From: Bacteroidia bacterium | Lineage (GTDB): Bacteria > Bacteroidota > Bacteroidia > Flavobacteriales > Schleiferiaceae | Direction of reading: 5' to 3' | Assembly (NCBI GenBank): GCA_030424545.1 | Contig: JAUHWL010000009.1 | Location: 60,614 to 124,613, forward strand | Length of the DNA stretch: 64,000 bases | In this document: positions 29,152 through 41,224 of the stretch, piece by piece | Position numbering within the stretch: the stretch's first letter is position 1 | Layout: every line of letters begins with the position of its first letter | Program-made: the position numbers and the translations under genes | The notes under the pieces: generated by a model | The model's input: only the letters and a program-made list of their open reading frames with translations | Told to the model about the DNA's origin: nothing | Databases searched by the model: none

Positions 29152-29718
29152 ATGGCAAAGAAAATTGTTGCTGAGTTTTACCCAAAAAACAAAAACGAAT
29201 GGCGTAAGTGGTTAGAAAAAAATCACGAATCGGAAGAATCTGTTTGGCTTATTCTATTTAAAAAAAACTCGGCAACCCCTAACCTATCTTGGAGCGATGC
29301 TGTAGATGAAGCAATATGCTTTGGTTGGATTGATAGTGTTAAAAACACGATTGACCATGAGAAATACAAGCAATATTTTAGCAAGCGTAAGCCAAAAAGC
29401 ATGTGGTCTAAAGTAAATAAGAAAAAGGTTGAGCTACTCTTAGCCAACAATTTAATTGCAGAAGCCGGCTTAAAAAGTATTGCGTTAGCCAAACAAAATG
29501 GCTCTTGGCATTTGCTAGATGATATTGATAATTTGGTGATTCCTGCAGAGTTAGAACAAGAATTTAGTACAGAGCCCATCACAAAAACATACTTTAATGG
29601 CTTAAGTAAATCGGCACAAAAATTATTGTTGTACGGAATTACTTTTGCCAAAACTCCCGAAACCAAACAAAAGCGCATTAAAAAAATTACCGAAGAAGCA
29701 TTGAATCAAAAATCATAA
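29152..29718 (+). CDS. YdeI/OmpD-associated family protein
   Basis: 188 residues with the YdeI pattern: WLEKNHESEESVWLILFKK, LSWSDAVDEAICFGWIDS, YFSKRKPKSMWSKVNKKKV and the C-terminal Lys-rich TPETKQKRIKKI. Members have been linked to bacteriocin or antimicrobial-peptide tolerance, and the molecular activity is unclear. It is probably cytoplasmic. It converges with the SDR gene after 10 bases, with no obvious terminator. Confidence 0.85.
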   Translation: MAKKIVAEFYPKNKNEWRKWLEKNHESEESVWLILFKKNSATPNLSWSDAVDEAICFGWIDSVKNTIDHEKYKQYFSKRKPKSMWSKVNKKKVELLLANNLIAEAGLKSIALAKQNGSWHLLDDIDNLVIPAELEQEFSTEPITKTYFNGLSKSAQKLLLYGITFAKTPETKQKRIKKITEEALNQKS

Positions 29719-29728
29719 CCGTTTTATT

Positions 29729-30463
29729 TTAACTGCGTTGTGTTTCTTCATTGTAAATCACGGGCATCTTTCCGCACCATTTTTGCCATATATTGTTTTT
29801 TGTAATTAAATCGGCCATAAAATGTGCTACATTAATTCTACTCGTTTGCCCCGCATTAAAAATTGCACTTCGTATTGGCGATGCATAAACCTTGTAAGCA
29901 GAAACGGCTTGGTCATTTAACAAATTATCTGGCCTAACCACCGCCCATTGTATAGCCGCATTGTGTTGTCCTATTTTTACTCTTAAAAATTCTGCTGCTT
30001 TTTCATTATCAGTTACTGGTGGCACCAGCAAGCGCAACAAACCAATAACTACCCGCTGGCCAAATGAAATAGGCTCTTTGCAATCTTTGTTTTTGTTGCC
30101 TGCAGTATTCATCAAAACAAATTTTATGGGCTTGTTTACAGAAGCGTGCTCTACAGCAAGGCATAACTTTTTGGTAGCATCGGTTACAAGTTTGCGTGGA
30201 TAGCCATACATCCCTTTAAAAGTAAGGTTATGCCCTAAACAAGATGCCACAGCATCGCCATTGGCTACGATTTTTTTCAATTCTTCGTCACTAAATTCTA
30301 AAATGCTGCCAACTACCACTGTAAGCAATTTGTGCGTTCTTATTTTTTCCGGCAATTTATCAGCCGAGCGTACCACAGCCACAACTTCTTGGCCCTCATG
30401 CAAAAGATTTTCAACCAATAATTTTCCCGTTGCACCGCTTGCACCTACAACAATAACTTTCAT
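29729..30463 (-). CDS. NAD(P)-binding SDR-like / NmrA-like protein
   Basis: 244 residues with an N-terminal Rossmann motif (VVGASGATGKLLVENLL, GxxGxxG) and VAVVRSADKLPE for cofactor ribose binding. The catalytic Tyr/Lys pair of classical SDRs is not evident, so it belongs to the atypical SDR group. It is the only minus-strand gene in this stretch, divergent from the serine hydrolase with a 92-base intergenic region. The substrate is unknown. Confidence 0.82.
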   Translation of the reverse strand: MKVIVVGASGATGKLLVENLLHEGQEVVAVVRSADKLPEKIRTHKLLTVVVGSILEFSDEELKKIVANGDAVASCLGHNLTFKGMYGYPRKLVTDATKKLCLAVEHASVNKPIKFVLMNTAGNKNKDCKEPISFGQRVVIGLLRLLVPPVTDNEKAAEFLRVKIGQHNAAIQWAVVRPDNLLNDQAVSAYKVYASPIRSAIFNAGQTSRINVAHFMADLITKNNIWQKWCGKMPVIYNEETQRS

Positions 30464-30555
30464 GATCTATGTGTTTTAATACTGCAAATTTGCATGCGCT
30501 AATTTCATTTATTGTTGACTTTAGTTAAGAAAATATTTTTTACAATTTCACTTAA

Positions 30556-31587
30556 ATGTACAAACTCTGTATTATCCTTTTTTCTGTTGGCTACTTTGGC
30601 TGTATTGCCCAACCCGTAAACTTTAAAAAGCTTGATGATGTAATTACGAAATATGAAAAACGAAACAAAATGATGGGCAGCGTTTCGTTTTCTGAAAACG
30701 GAAAAACAACATACACGGGAACTTTTGGTTTTGCCGATTTAGACACCAAGACCAAAGCCAACGATTCTACAAAATACCGGATTGGCTCAATATCGAAAAC
30801 ATTTACGGCCTGTATGATTTTGCAGCTTGTTGCAGAACAACACATTACGTTAGATGAAACCATTGACCGATTTTTTCCTACTTGGCCAAACGCCAAAAAT
30901 ATTACCGTTAAACATTTGCTACAACATAGGTCTGGGCTTTACAATTTTGGCAAAAGCACCGATCTAAAATATAAAAATGTAAACCCACAAAACTCATCAG
31001 AAATAATTGCTGTATTGCAGGGTGCGCCTGTTGCATTTGCTGCGGGCGAAAAATTTGATTACAACAATGCTAATTATGTTGCCTTAAGTTTAATTATAGA
31101 AGCGTTGGATGAGCGCAGTTTTAAGGAATCTTTACACGCCCGAATTATTGAACCATTGGCCTTGCAAAACACGTTTGCTGGCGGAAAAATTGATATCGGC
31201 CAAAACCAAGCAAACTCTTACTATTGGACTAAAAAGTGGGTGAAAAATGGCGACCATTACAACCCCACTTTAATGGGTGCTGGTGCCCTGGTTAGCACAC
31301 CAAACAATGTTAATACGTTTATGCATGCGCTATTTTCTCACAGCATTTTACCAAAATCTCAGCTAGAAGAAATGAAAACTTTAACCGATAATATTGGTCT
31401 GGGATTAAACGCTTTTCCGTTTTACAACAACATAAGCTACGGCCATGCCGGTAATTTGGCTTCGTTTGAGAGTTTTACAGCCTACTTTCCTGAAAAAAAT
31501 GTTGCCTTTACCTTGTGCCTTAATGGCAACCGTTTAGATTTTAACCAGCTACTAATTGAACTCTTACGCGCCTATTTTACAATGTAA
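30556..31587 (+). CDS. Secreted serine hydrolase, beta-lactamase class C fold
   Basis: 343 residues with a signal peptide (about 1-18, SVGYFGCIAQ). The catalytic SxxK is S78-I-S-K81 in IGSISKTF, followed by the YxN in FDYNNANYVAL and a HAG replacing KTG (YGHAGNLASF). This set fits penicillin-binding protein or esterase-type members rather than a proven beta-lactamase. It lies 3 bases before an M23 peptidase gene, which suggests cell-wall or peptide processing in the periplasm. The Cys near residue 15 could also be a lipid acceptor, but the following residues do not favour it. Confidence 0.85.
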   Translation: MYKLCIILFSVGYFGCIAQPVNFKKLDDVITKYEKRNKMMGSVSFSENGKTTYTGTFGFADLDTKTKANDSTKYRIGSISKTFTACMILQLVAEQHITLDETIDRFFPTWPNAKNITVKHLLQHRSGLYNFGKSTDLKYKNVNPQNSSEIIAVLQGAPVAFAAGEKFDYNNANYVALSLIIEALDERSFKESLHARIIEPLALQNTFAGGKIDIGQNQANSYYWTKKWVKNGDHYNPTLMGAGALVSTPNNVNTFMHALFSHSILPKSQLEEMKTLTDNIGLGLNAFPFYNNISYGHAGNLASFESFTAYFPEKNVAFTLCLNGNRLDFNQLLIELLRAYFTM

Positions 31588-31590
31588 TTT

Positions 31591-32100
31591 ATGAAGAGAA
31601 AAACCAAATTCTTTATTGCGATAACTTTTGTTTTAGCCATTGGATTTATCATTCCTCAAAACTTAAAAATGCCAGTTCAAAATGCTACTAAGGCCGATTT
31701 TAACGCAGAAACTTTCTGGTATTATCCGTGGGGAAAATCGGTTACGCATAAAGGAATTGATGTTTTTGCCCCTACTGGAACGGATATAAATTCTGCAACC
31801 CGCGGCATTGTATTATATGCCGGAAACATCAGTTTAGGCGGAAAGTTTGTTTTAATTCTGGGGCCAAAATGGCGTTTACATTATTATGCGCATTTAAACA
31901 GCATTCAAACTTCTAGTTTTTCGTTTGTATCATCAAACACAAAAATTGGCAGCGTAGGTACAAGTGGTAATGCCGCAGGAAAATCGCCTCACCTTCACTA
32001 CTCTATTTTAACTTTGGTACCCTATCCGTGGCGCAAAGATGGTAGTCGGCAAGGCTGGAAAAAGATGTTCTATTTAAACCCGATAGACTATCTACCATAA
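31591..32100 (+). CDS. M23 family metallopeptidase (LytM-like)
   Basis: 169 residues with an N-terminal signal or anchor helix (about 5-22). The zinc ligands are intact: H53 and D57 in THKGIDVFAP, and the HLH at 134-136. The fold is LytM/lysostaphin-like, and such enzymes cut peptidoglycan cross-links. It lacks the long coiled coil or LysM domains of many M23 proteins. It is directly downstream of the serine hydrolase and ends at a bidirectional terminator. Confidence 0.9.
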   Translation: MKRKTKFFIAITFVLAIGFIIPQNLKMPVQNATKADFNAETFWYYPWGKSVTHKGIDVFAPTGTDINSATRGIVLYAGNISLGGKFVLILGPKWRLHYYAHLNSIQTSSFSFVSSNTKIGSVGTSGNAAGKSPHLHYSILTLVPYPWRKDGSRQGWKKMFYLNPIDYLP

Positions 32101-32130
32101 AAAAGGCTCTCATTTCTGAGAGCCTTTTTT
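32099..32130. terminator. Bidirectional terminator
   Basis: A 12-base perfect stem (aaaaggctctca / tgagagcctttt) with a 4-base loop and A/T tracts on both sides. It serves the M23 gene on the plus strand and the rpoBC-DUF3467 transcript on the minus strand. Confidence 0.9.
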
Positions 32131-32167
32131 GGTTATCTAAAAATCTATATTCTATTGCAAATAAAGA

Positions 32168-32494
32168 CTAAGCTTGGCCGGTTGGCCCACCAAAATTCAA
32201 CGGAATTGCCGGTTGCTCAATGTCTTTAATTTCTCCAAACTGATTTTCGTATCTACTAATATTATCAGCCATGGCTTTAAGCAAACGCTTGGCGTGCTGA
32301 GGAGTTAAAATAACACGTGAGCGTACTTTTGCTTTTGGCACTCCGGGCATTACTTGGATGTAATCTACCACAAACTCGGTTGGTGAGTGGTTTATTACCG
32401 CAAGGTTTGCATACGTTCCAGCAGCTACTTCTTCAGTTAGTTCAATGTTTAATTGACCGTCTTGTGTTGGCTGTGTGTTTTTTTCGTTACTCAT
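32168..32494 (-). CDS. DUF3467 domain protein downstream of rpoC
   Basis: 108 residues matching DUF3467: TYANLAVINHSPTEFVVDYIQVMPG, VRSRVILTPQHAKRLLKAMADNI, YENQFGEI. It starts 2 bases after rpoC and is probably co-transcribed with it. This adjacency is common in Bacteroidota. The role is unknown; a link to transcription is inferred only from position. Confidence 0.88.
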   Translation of the reverse strand: MSNEKNTQPTQDGQLNIELTEEVAAGTYANLAVINHSPTEFVVDYIQVMPGVPKAKVRSRVILTPQHAKRLLKAMADNISRYENQFGEIKDIEQPAIPLNFGGPTGQA

Positions 32495-32496
32495 AA

Positions 32497-35400
32497 TTAG
32501 TCTATATCTACAGTTTTAAGCGCCATCATTTCTTCGTAGTCTTCTTTAGAACCTACTATTACATCATCCCAACGCTTAAGTCCAGTACCTGCAGGAATTT
32601 TGTGTCCTACAATTACATTTTCTTTCAAGCCTTCTAGATAATCTACTTTACCGTTTACGGCAGCCTCGTTAAGAACTTTAGTTGTTTCTTGGAAAGAAGC
32701 AGCAGAAATAAACGATTTAGTTTGAAGAGAAGCTCTTGTAATACCTTGAAGTATTGGCACAGCCGTAGCGTTTTGTGCATCGCGTGCAACTACCAAAGCT
32801 TCGTCATTTCTACGCAACAAAGAGTTTTCGTCTCTTAGTTGGCGAGAAGAAATAATCTGACCCGCCTTAATGTTTTTAGAATCGCCAGCATCTTCTACTA
32901 CTTTCATTCCATAAATTTCATCATTTACAGAAATAAAGTCAATAGCATGAACAAGGTTACCTTCTAAGAACTTGGTATCTCCTGGATCTTGAATATTTAC
33001 TTTACGCATCATTTGGCGTACGATAACTTCGAAATGCTTATCGTTTATTTTTACACCTTGCAAACGGTAAACTTCTTGTATTTCATTCACCAAATACTCT
33101 TGTACAGCAGTTGGACCTTGAATAGCCAAAATATCTGAAGGAGTAATGGCGCCATCACTAAGAGCCATACCCGCTTTTACAAAGTCGTTTTCTTGAACAA
33201 GAATTTGCTTAGAAAGGTTGATAAGGTATTTTTTAAGCTCACCAGTACGAGATTCTACAATTACCTCGCGGTTACCACGCTTAATTTTTCCGTAAGAAAC
33301 AATACCATCAATTTCTGAAACTACTGCAGGGTTAGAAGGGTTACGAGCTTCGAATAACTCAGTTACACGTGGTAAACCTCCTGTAATATCACCCGCTTTT
33401 GCAGATTTTCTTGGGATTTTAACAAGTACTTTTCCAGCTTTAATTTCTTCGCCTTCTTCTACCATAAGGTGGGCACCAACGGGTAAGGTATAGTGCTTAA
33501 TCTCGCCACCTTTTTTATCTAAAATTTGGATAATTGGTACAAGCTTACGGTTTCTTGTTTCTGAAATTACTTTTTCTTGGAAACCAGTTTGCTCATCAAT
33601 TTCTACTTTGTAGGTTGTTCCTTGGATGATATCCTCATAACCAATCTTACCAGCAAATTCTGAAATAATTACCGCGTTATAAGGGTCCCAAGTACAAATG
33701 GTTTCTCCTTTTCCAATGGTTTGACCATCTTTTATTACTAGAGTAGAACCATAAGGCACGTTATTGGTCATTACAGAAATACCTGTTTTCTGATCAACAA
33801 CTTTTACCTCTCCAGTACGGCCAATTACAATGTTTATTTTATTTCCTTCTCCGTCTTCGCCTTCTACGGTTCTAACGTCTTCTAACTCAACAATACCATC
33901 AAATTTGGCTGTAAGTTTATTTTCTTCGGCAATGTTACCTGCCGTACCACCCACGTGGAAGGTACGTAGAGTAAGCTGCGTTCCTGGTTCTCCAATAGAT
34001 TGAGCTGCAATTACACCAACGGCTTCACCTTGTTGTACCATTCTAGAAGTACTTAAGTTGCGTCCGTAACATTTAGAGCAAATACCTCTTTTGGTTTCGC
34101 ATGTTAAGGCCGATCTTACTTCTATAGAGTCTAATGGAGACGCTTCAATTTTTGCTGTAATTTCTTCGGTTATCTCACCGCCAGCTTCAACATATAGTTC
34201 ACCTGTTAGCGGATCTACAATATCATGCAAAGAAGTACGTCCTAAAATTCTATCGCCCAATGGCTCAACAATTTCTTCGTTTTTCTTTAATGCTGAAACT
34301 TCAGAGCCACGCAATGTACCGCAATCAACTTCGTTGATAACAACATCCTGTGCAACGTCTACCAAACGTCTGGTTAAGTAACCCGCATCAGCCGTTTTAA
34401 GGGCCGTATCTGCAAGACCTTTACGTGCACCGTGCGTAGAAATAAAGTACTCAAGAATTGATAATCCTTCCTTAAAGTTAGAGATAATCGGATTCTCAAT
34501 AATTTCTCCACCTACAGAACCAGATTTTTGAGGTTTTGCCATCAAACCACGCATACCTGAAAGCTGGCGAATTTGTTCTTTTGAACCACGCGCACCAGAG
34601 TCAAGCATCATGTAGATTGGGTTAAACCCTTGCTGATCGTTAATTAGCGATGACATGGCCGCTTGGGTTAATCTAGCGTTTGCCGTTGTCCAAACATCAA
34701 TTACTTGGTTGTAGCGCTCGTTGTTTGTAATTAAACCCATGCTATAGCTTCCAGAAATTTCTTCAATCTGGTTGCTCGCTTCTTCTATCAATACCGCTTT
34801 TTCATCAGGAATTCTAATGTCTTCTAAAGAGAAAGATAACCCTCCTTTAAAGGCATGCGTATATCCTAAATACTTCATATCATCTAAGAACTTAGCGGTT
34901 GCTGGGATGTCCGTTTCTCTAAGGATACCTGCAATAATTTCGCGTAGTGCTTTTTTGGTCAATAGTTCGTTAATAAATCCTACAGATTCTGGAACTACAG
35001 CGTTAAACAATACACGGCCAACGCTAGTTTCTATCAATTTTGTTTTTAATACACCGTCTTCTTTTACTCGTGCACGAACTTTGATGTTGGCATGCAAGTC
35101 AACTTTTTTCTCGTTTAATGCAATAACAACTTCGTCTTTGCTGTAAAAAGAAAGTCCTTCTCCTTTAATCGGGAATTCTGGTGTATTTCTTCTAGGCTTG
35201 GTCATGTAGTACAAGCCCAAAACCATATCCTGAGACGGTACCGTAATTGGCGAACCGTTTGCAGGGTTTAAGATGTTATGAGATGCAAGCATCAACATTT
35301 GCGCTTCTAGCACTGCTGCTGGGCCTAATGGTAAGTGAATTGCCATTTGGTCACCATCAAAATCTGCGTTAAATGCAGTACAAACTAGTGGGTGAAGTTG

Positions 35401-36795
35401 AATTGCTTTTCCTTCTATAAGTTTAGGTTGAAATGCCTGAATACCTAAACGGTGCAACGTTGGCGCACGGTTTAGAAGTATCGGGTGACCTTTCATTACA
35501 TTTTCTAAAATGTCCCAAACTACAGGGTCTCTTCTATCTATAATTTTCTTAGCCGATTTTACCGTTTTTACAATACCTCGCTCTATAAGCTTACGTATAA
35601 TAAATGGTTTGTATAATTCGGCAGAAATATCTTTTGGTAAACCACACTCGTGAAGTTTTAATTCTGGTCCTACAACAATTACAGAACGTGCAGAATAGTC
35701 AACACGTTTCCCCAAAAGGTTTTGGCGGAAACGACCTTGTTTACCTTTTAAGCTATCAGAAAGAGATTTTAATGCTCTATTTGATTCTGTTTTTACAGCG
35801 CTAGATTTACGTGTGTTATCAAACAAAGAATCTACAGATTCTTGTAACATACGTTTTTCATTACGCAAGATTACCTCAGGAGCTTTAATTTCTAACAAGC
35901 GTTTTAAACGGTTGTTACGGATAATTACTCTGCGGTATAAGTCATTTAAATCTGATGTAGCAAAACGTCCACCATCTAGCGGCACCAATGGGCGCAATTC
36001 TGGTGGTATAATTGGCACAACTTTTACAACCATCCATTCTGGGCGGTTTTCTATGCGTTTGTTAGCATCGCGTAAAGCTTCTACAACTTGTAGGCGCTTC
36101 AATGCTTCTTGCTTACGTTGTTGCGATGTTTCTGTATTGGCTTTGTGACGAAGCTCGTAAGAGGCATCATCTAAGTTAATGCGTTGTAATAATCCAATAA
36201 TGGCTTCACCACCCATTTTGGCGATGAATTTATTGGGATCAGTATCGTCTAAATATTGATTTTCTTGCGGAAGTTTTTCAAGAATATCTAGGTATTCTTC
36301 TTCTGTTAAGAATTGTAAAAATTCTAATGGATTTTCTTCGGCATCGGTTGCAATACCTGCTTGTATTACTACGTAACGTTCGTAGTAAATAATCATATCC
36401 AACTTTTTAGAAGGAAGACCTAACAAGTATCCAATTTTGTTTGGCAAAGAGCGGAAGTACCAAATATGTACAACGGGAACAACAAGGCTAATGTGCCCTA
36501 CGCGTTCTCTTCTTACTTTCTTTTCTGTAACCTCTACACCACAACGGTCACAAACAATGCCTTTGTAGCGTATGCGCTTATATTTACCACAGGCACACTC
36601 ATAATCCTTTACAGGGCCAAAAATGCGCTCGCAAAACAAACCATCTCTTTCTGGTTTGTGTGTACGGTAGTTTATTGTTTCAGGTTTTAATACTTCGCCA
36701 AAACTTTTTTCTAGCATTTCTTCTGGAGAAGAAAGACTTATAGTGATTTTGGAAAATGCACTAACTGTTGATTTTTCATTTTTCCTCAAAGCCAT
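32497..36795 (-). CDS. rpoC: DNA-directed RNA polymerase subunit beta'
   Basis: 1432 residues, the large Bacteroidota form. The N-terminal zinc ribbon is [20 protein letters not shown], and the clamp and rudder follow. The catalytic triad is in [14 protein letters not shown]. The second zinc site is [16 protein letters not shown]. The trigger loop and bridge helix region includes [19 protein letters not shown]. It follows rpoB with a 62-base gap. Confidence 0.98.
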   Translation of the reverse strand: MALRKNEKSTVSAFSKITISLSSPEEMLEKSFGEVLKPETINYRTHKPERDGLFCERIFGPVKDYECACGKYKRIRYKGIVCDRCGVEVTEKKVRRERVGHISLVVPVVHIWYFRSLPNKIGYLLGLPSKKLDMIIYYERYVVIQAGIATDAEENPLEFLQFLTEEEYLDILEKLPQENQYLDDTDPNKFIAKMGGEAIIGLLQRINLDDASYELRHKANTETSQQRKQEALKRLQVVEALRDANKRIENRPEWMVVKVVPIIPPELRPLVPLDGGRFATSDLNDLYRRVIIRNNRLKRLLEIKAPEVILRNEKRMLQESVDSLFDNTRKSSAVKTESNRALKSLSDSLKGKQGRFRQNLLGKRVDYSARSVIVVGPELKLHECGLPKDISAELYKPFIIRKLIERGIVKTVKSAKKIIDRRDPVVWDILENVMKGHPILLNRAPTLHRLGIQAFQPKLIEGKAIQLHPLVCTAFNADFDGDQMAIHLPLGPAAVLEAQMLMLASHNILNPANGSPITVPSQDMVLGLYYMTKPRRNTPEFPIKGEGLSFYSKDEVVIALNEKKVDLHANIKVRARVKEDGVLKTKLIETSVGRVLFNAVVPESVGFINELLTKKALREIIAGILRETDIPATAKFLDDMKYLGYTHAFKGGLSFSLEDIRIPDEKAVLIEEASNQIEEISGSYSMGLITNNERYNQVIDVWTTANARLTQAAMSSLINDQQGFNPIYMMLDSGARGSKEQIRQLSGMRGLMAKPQKSGSVGGEIIENPIISNFKEGLSILEYFISTHGARKGLADTALKTADAGYLTRRLVDVAQDVVINEVDCGTLRGSEVSALKKNEEIVEPLGDRILGRTSLHDIVDPLTGELYVEAGGEITEEITAKIEASPLDSIEVRSALTCETKRGICSKCYGRNLSTSRMVQQGEAVGVIAAQSIGEPGTQLTLRTFHVGGTAGNIAEENKLTAKFDGIVELEDVRTVEGEDGEGNKINIVIGRTGEVKVVDQKTGISVMTNNVPYGSTLVIKDGQTIGKGETICTWDPYNAVIISEFAGKIGYEDIIQGTTYKVEIDEQTGFQEKVISETRNRKLVPIIQILDKKGGEIKHYTLPVGAHLMVEEGEEIKAGKVLVKIPRKSAKAGDITGGLPRVTELFEARNPSNPAVVSEIDGIVSYGKIKRGNREVIVESRTGELKKYLINLSKQILVQENDFVKAGMALSDGAITPSDILAIQGPTAVQEYLVNEIQEVYRLQGVKINDKHFEVIVRQMMRKVNIQDPGDTKFLEGNLVHAIDFISVNDEIYGMKVVEDAGDSKNIKAGQIISSRQLRDENSLLRRNDEALVVARDAQNATAVPILQGITRASLQTKSFISAASFQETTKVLNEAAVNGKVDYLEGLKENVIVGHKIPAGTGLKRWDDVIVGSKEDYEEMMALKTVDID

Positions 36796-36857
36796 AGTAC
36801 GAGAGAAATTTATAGTGTAAAAGGGATAACGATTTCTCGCTATCCCTATACAAATTG

Positions 36858-39800
36858 TTAATCCATTGTTATTTTAAGACCCAATCCGCTAAGTTCGTGT
36901 AACAATACGTTAAACGATTCTGGGATACCTGGTTCTGGCATTCTTTCACCTTTAACAAGTGCTTCGTATGTTTTGGCGCGGCCAATTACATCATCAGATT
37001 TCACTGTTAAAATTTCGCGTAGAATATTTGATGCACCAAATGCTTCAAGTGCCCAAACCTCCATCTCACCAAAACGCTGACCACCAAATTGTGCTTTACC
37101 ACCAAGAGGTTGTTGCGTAATTAATGAGTATGGTCCTATAGAACGTGCATGCATTTTATCATCTACCATATGACCTAGTTTAAGCATGTAGATAATACCT
37201 ACAGTTGCTTTTTGGTCAAAGCGCTCTCCTGTTCCGCCATCGTATAGGTGGGTGTGGCCAAATTTAGGAATACCAGCTTCTGCAATGTACTCGCTAATCT
37301 GGTCTAGAGATGCACCATCAAAAATTGGCGTTGCAAATTTCTTTCCTAGTTTTCTTCCGGCCCAACCAAGTACAGTTTCGTAAATCTGCCCAATGTTCAT
37401 ACGAGATGGTACACCAAGTGGGTTAAGTACGATATCTACTGGAGTTCCGTCTTCTAAGAATGGCATATCCTCGTCACGTACTATACGAGCAACAATACCC
37501 TTGTTTCCGTGGCGACCCGCCATTTTATCTCCTACTTTAAGTTTACGTTTTTTGGCGATATAAACTTTGGCAAGTTTTATAATTCCGGCTGGCAATTCAT
37601 CACCAACAGTTATTGTAAATTTCTTACGTCTGTGTATACCTGCTAAATCGTTAACTTTTATTTTGTAGTTGTGTATTAGGGATTTAATTAAAGAATCTAA
37701 TTCTTTATCAACGGTCCAAGATCCACCAACTAAACGTGTATAATCATCTATACTGTTTAATATTTTTAGGGTGAATTTTGTTCCTTTCGGAATTACTTCT
37801 TCATTAAGGTCATTCATTACACCTTGGGCGGTTTTACCTTGTACCAAGAATGCAAGTTTCTCTAAGAATCTTTGACGGTAAGTTTCCAACTCCATGTTGA
37901 ATTCTTTGTCTAGCAATTCTATTTCTTCTTTATCTCTTAAGCGTTGGCGCTTATCTTTTACAGAGCGAGAGAACAATTTCTTGTCTATAACTACCCCGTG
38001 TAAAGAAGGAGATGCTTTCATTGATGCATCTTTTACATCACCGGCTTTATCGCCAAATATGGCGCGTAAAAGTTTTTCTTCTGGCGATGGATCAGACTCA
38101 CCTTTTGGTGTAATTTTTCCGATAAGAATATCGCCTGGCTTAATTTCTGCACCAATGCGAATGATTCCGTTTTCATCTAAATCTTTAGTAGCTTCTTCGC
38201 TTACGTTTGGTATATCTGCAGTAAGTTCTTCTACACCTAATTTGGTGTCTCTTACTTCTAAGGTATACTCATCTACGTGTATAGATGTAAAAATATCTTC
38301 ACGTACAACACGTTCGCTAATTACGATGGCATCCTCAAAGTTATAACCTTTCCAAGGCATAAAAGATACAAGCATGTTTCTACCAAGTGCAAGTTCTCCG
38401 TTTTCTGTTGCGTAACCTTCGCAAAGAACTTCACCTTTACTTACTCTATCGCCAACTCTTACAATTGGTTTTAGGTTAATGGTTGTTCCTTGGTTGGTTT
38501 TTAAGAACTTAGGTAGCTTGTATTCTTTAACATCAACGTCAAAGCTTACAAGTACTTCGTTTTCTGTTTTGTCATAGCGGATGTGAATCTGCTCAGAGTC
38601 AACATATTCTACTGTTCCTTCTCCTTCAGCATTTATCAATACACGAGAATCGCGCGCTACTTGGCGCTCTAATCCTGTACCCACAATAGGAGCTTCTGGG
38701 CGTAACAATGGTACGGCTTGGCGCATCATGTTAGAACCCATCAATGCACGGTTTGCATCATCATGCTCTAAGAAAGGAATTAACGAAGCAGAAATAGAAG
38801 CAATTTGGTTTGGCGCCACGTCCATAAAATTAATTTGGTCTGGCTCTACCATTGGGAAATCTCCTTCTTCGCGAGATTTTACTTTACCGTTTACAAAAGT
38901 TCCGTCTGCTAATAATGGAGCATTTGCTTGCGCAATTACTTTTTCTTCTTCTTCCTCAGCACTTAAATAAATTGGTTCGGCTTTTAAATCTACCTTACCA
39001 TTTTCTACTTTGTGATATGGCGTTTCTATAAAGCCCATTGCATTTACTTTAGCGTAAACACAAAGTGAAGAAATCAAACCAATGTTTGGTCCCTCTGGCG
39101 TTTCAATCGGGCAAAGACGACCGTAGTGAGTATAGTGAACGTCACGAACCTCAAATCCTGCGCGCTCTCTACTCAAACCACCTGGTCCTAACGCAGACAT
39201 TCTACGTTTGTGTGTTACCTCAGATAATGGATTTGTTTGATCCATAAATTGAGACAACTGGTTTGTACCAAAAAACGAGTTGATTACAGAGGAAAGTGTT
39301 TTGGCGTTTATCAAATCGATTGGCGTAAACACTTCGTTATCACGTACGTTCATACGCTCACGAATTGTGCGTGCCATACGTGCTAAACCAACACCAAACT
39401 GATTTGCCAATTGCTCGCCTACAGTACGTACACGTCTGTTGCTCAAGTGGTCAATATCATCAACCTCTGCTTTAGAATTAATTAATTCTATGAGGTATTT
39501 AATGATACTAATTATATCTTCTTTGGTTAACACTTGCTTATCAGCATCAATGTTTAACCCAAGTTTTTTGTTTAGTCTATATCTACCAACTTCACCTAAG
39601 TTATAGCGTTGCTCAGAGAAGAACAGTTTATCTATAATACCACGAGCTGTTTCTTCATCAGGTGGTTCGGCATTTCTTAGTTGGCGGTAAATGTGCTCTA
39701 CAGCTTCTTTTTCAGAGTTTGTAGGGTCTTTCTGCAATGTGTTATAAATAATTGCGTACTCAGAAGATTGAATATCTTCTTTGTGAAGCAAGATGGTTTG

Positions 39801-40679
39801 AACCTCTGCTTCTAGCATTTCTTCTACGTGTTCTTTTTCAAGAATTGTATCACGGTCAAGAATTACCTCGTTACGCTCTATAGATACTACTTCACCAGTA
39901 TCCTCATCCACAAAATCTTCAATCCATGTTTTTAAAACGCGGGCTGCCAATTTTCTACCTAAAGACCTTTTCATAGATGCTTTAGATACTTTAATCTCGT
40001 CCGCAAGGTCAAAGATTTCAAGTATATCTTTATCACGTTCAAAACCAATAGAACGGAAAAGAGTAGTTACGGGAAGTTTTTTCTTTCTGTCAATGTATGC
40101 ATACATGACATGGTTAATATCTGTAGCAAATTCTATCCATGAACCTTTAAAAGGTATGATACGCGCAGAGTACAATTTTGTACCGTTTGCGTGATAGCTT
40201 TGCCCAAAAAATACACCAGGAGAACGGTGTAATTGCGACACAATAACGCGCTCTGCACCATTTACAATAAAGGTACCACGTTGTGACATGTATGGTATTG
40301 TTCCAAGATAAACATCTTGCACAATGGTTTCGAAATCTTCATGTTCTGGATCCGTACAATACAGCTTTAATCGTGCCTTTAAGGGCACGCTGTATGTTAG
40401 ACCACGTTCTATACACTCTGTTTCAGAGTAACGTGGAGGATCGACAAAATAATCCAAAAACTCTAGAACAAATTGGTTTCTAGCGTCTGTAATTGGAAAA
40501 TTCTCAGCATAAACGCGGTAAAGACCTTCATCGTTTCGGTCTTCCGGTTTCGTATCTATTTGAAAAAAGTCATGAAAGGCTTTCAACTGAATATCCAAAA
40601 AATCTGGATAATCCGTCTTAACAAATGTTGACGAAAAATTTATGCGATTGTTTGATGCAGTAGCAACAGGATTTGCCAT
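36858..40679 (-). CDS. rpoB: DNA-directed RNA polymerase subunit beta
   Basis: I choose the ATG at 40679 ([11 protein letters not shown]), because an upstream in-frame ATG at 40730 would run into the hairpin at 40712-40753. That gives 1273 residues. The rifampicin region reads [34 protein letters not shown], with the residues of sensitive enzymes intact. [11 protein letters not shown] and the C-terminal [27 protein letters not shown] are also present. A strong hairpin lies just upstream, between rplL and rpoB. Confidence 0.97.
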   Translation of the reverse strand: MANPVATASNNRINFSSTFVKTDYPDFLDIQLKAFHDFFQIDTKPEDRNDEGLYRVYAENFPITDARNQFVLEFLDYFVDPPRYSETECIERGLTYSVPLKARLKLYCTDPEHEDFETIVQDVYLGTIPYMSQRGTFIVNGAERVIVSQLHRSPGVFFGQSYHANGTKLYSARIIPFKGSWIEFATDINHVMYAYIDRKKKLPVTTLFRSIGFERDKDILEIFDLADEIKVSKASMKRSLGRKLAARVLKTWIEDFVDEDTGEVVSIERNEVILDRDTILEKEHVEEMLEAEVQTILLHKEDIQSSEYAIIYNTLQKDPTNSEKEAVEHIYRQLRNAEPPDEETARGIIDKLFFSEQRYNLGEVGRYRLNKKLGLNIDADKQVLTKEDIISIIKYLIELINSKAEVDDIDHLSNRRVRTVGEQLANQFGVGLARMARTIRERMNVRDNEVFTPIDLINAKTLSSVINSFFGTNQLSQFMDQTNPLSEVTHKRRMSALGPGGLSRERAGFEVRDVHYTHYGRLCPIETPEGPNIGLISSLCVYAKVNAMGFIETPYHKVENGKVDLKAEPIYLSAEEEEEKVIAQANAPLLADGTFVNGKVKSREEGDFPMVEPDQINFMDVAPNQIASISASLIPFLEHDDANRALMGSNMMRQAVPLLRPEAPIVGTGLERQVARDSRVLINAEGEGTVEYVDSEQIHIRYDKTENEVLVSFDVDVKEYKLPKFLKTNQGTTINLKPIVRVGDRVSKGEVLCEGYATENGELALGRNMLVSFMPWKGYNFEDAIVISERVVREDIFTSIHVDEYTLEVRDTKLGVEELTADIPNVSEEATKDLDENGIIRIGAEIKPGDILIGKITPKGESDPSPEEKLLRAIFGDKAGDVKDASMKASPSLHGVVIDKKLFSRSVKDKRQRLRDKEEIELLDKEFNMELETYRQRFLEKLAFLVQGKTAQGVMNDLNEEVIPKGTKFTLKILNSIDDYTRLVGGSWTVDKELDSLIKSLIHNYKIKVNDLAGIHRRKKFTITVGDELPAGIIKLAKVYIAKKRKLKVGDKMAGRHGNKGIVARIVRDEDMPFLEDGTPVDIVLNPLGVPSRMNIGQIYETVLGWAGRKLGKKFATPIFDGASLDQISEYIAEAGIPKFGHTHLYDGGTGERFDQKATVGIIYMLKLGHMVDDKMHARSIGPYSLITQQPLGGKAQFGGQRFGEMEVWALEAFGASNILREILTVKSDDVIGRAKTYEALVKGERMPEPGIPESFNVLLHELSGLGLKITMD

Positions 40680-40711
40680 AATTTGCAACTTATGTTTATT
40701 ATACACAAAAG

Positions 40712-40753
40712 GGTTTAGGTCTTGCCCCAAAATGTATGGGAAAGACCTAAACC
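40712..40753 (-). promoter_or_regulatory. Hairpin between rplL and rpoB (attenuator or processing site)
   Basis: A perfect 12-base inverted repeat (ggtttaggtctt / aagacctaaacc) plus a further 3 base pairs inside. On the transcript it is followed by CCTTTTG, a short T-run. It sits 33 bases before the rpoB ATG and 33 bases after the rplL stop. It could be a partial terminator that lowers rpoBC relative to the ribosomal proteins, or a cleavage site. Confidence 0.65.
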
Positions 40754-40785
40754 TGTTAAAGCTCTTTAAAAAGAGTAAGAGTCAA

Positions 40786-41166
40786 TTACTTAACTTCTAC
40801 TTCAGCACCAGCTTCTTCGAGCTGATTTTTCAATGCTTCAGCTTCGTCCTTAGAAACACCTTCTTTAAGTGCCGATGGGGCAGAATCTACTTTTTCTTTT
40901 GCTTCTTTAAGACCTAATCCGGTCATTTCTTTAACTAGCTTTACAACGGCTAATTTAGATGCGCCAGCAGCTTTAAGAATTACATCGAATTCTGTTTGCT
41001 CAGCAGCACCGTCACCGTCACCACCAGCGGCAGCAGGACCAGCAACAGCTACAGCTGCAGCAGCTGGCTCTATACCGTGAGTTTCTTTTAAATAGTTAGC
41101 CAATTCTTGAACTTCTTTTACTGTAAGACCAACAAGAGCATCGCCTAATTGATTGATATCAGCCAT
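40786..41166 (-). CDS. rplL: 50S ribosomal protein L7/L12
   Basis: 126 residues: an N-terminal dimerisation helix ([18 protein letters not shown]), an Ala/Gly-rich hinge at about 35-57 ([20 protein letters not shown]), and the globular domain that recruits translation factors ([36 protein letters not shown]). It follows rplJ after 58 bases. Confidence 0.97.
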   Translation of the reverse strand: MADINQLGDALVGLTVKEVQELANYLKETHGIEPAAAAVAVAGPAAAGGDGDGAAEQTEFDVILKAAGASKLAVVKLVKEMTGLGLKEAKEKVDSAPSALKEGVSKDEAEALKNQLEEAGAEVEVK

Positions 41167-41224
41167 TTTGCGTGATTTTAAAAATTAAATTATTGTTTTT
41201 ATATGGAAGCGGAGTGCGTACAAA

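Noticed and set aside
40680..40730. Start of rpoB at 40730
   Set aside because: It would place the first codons in the rplL-rpoB hairpin and add 17 residues absent from the family N-terminus as I know it.
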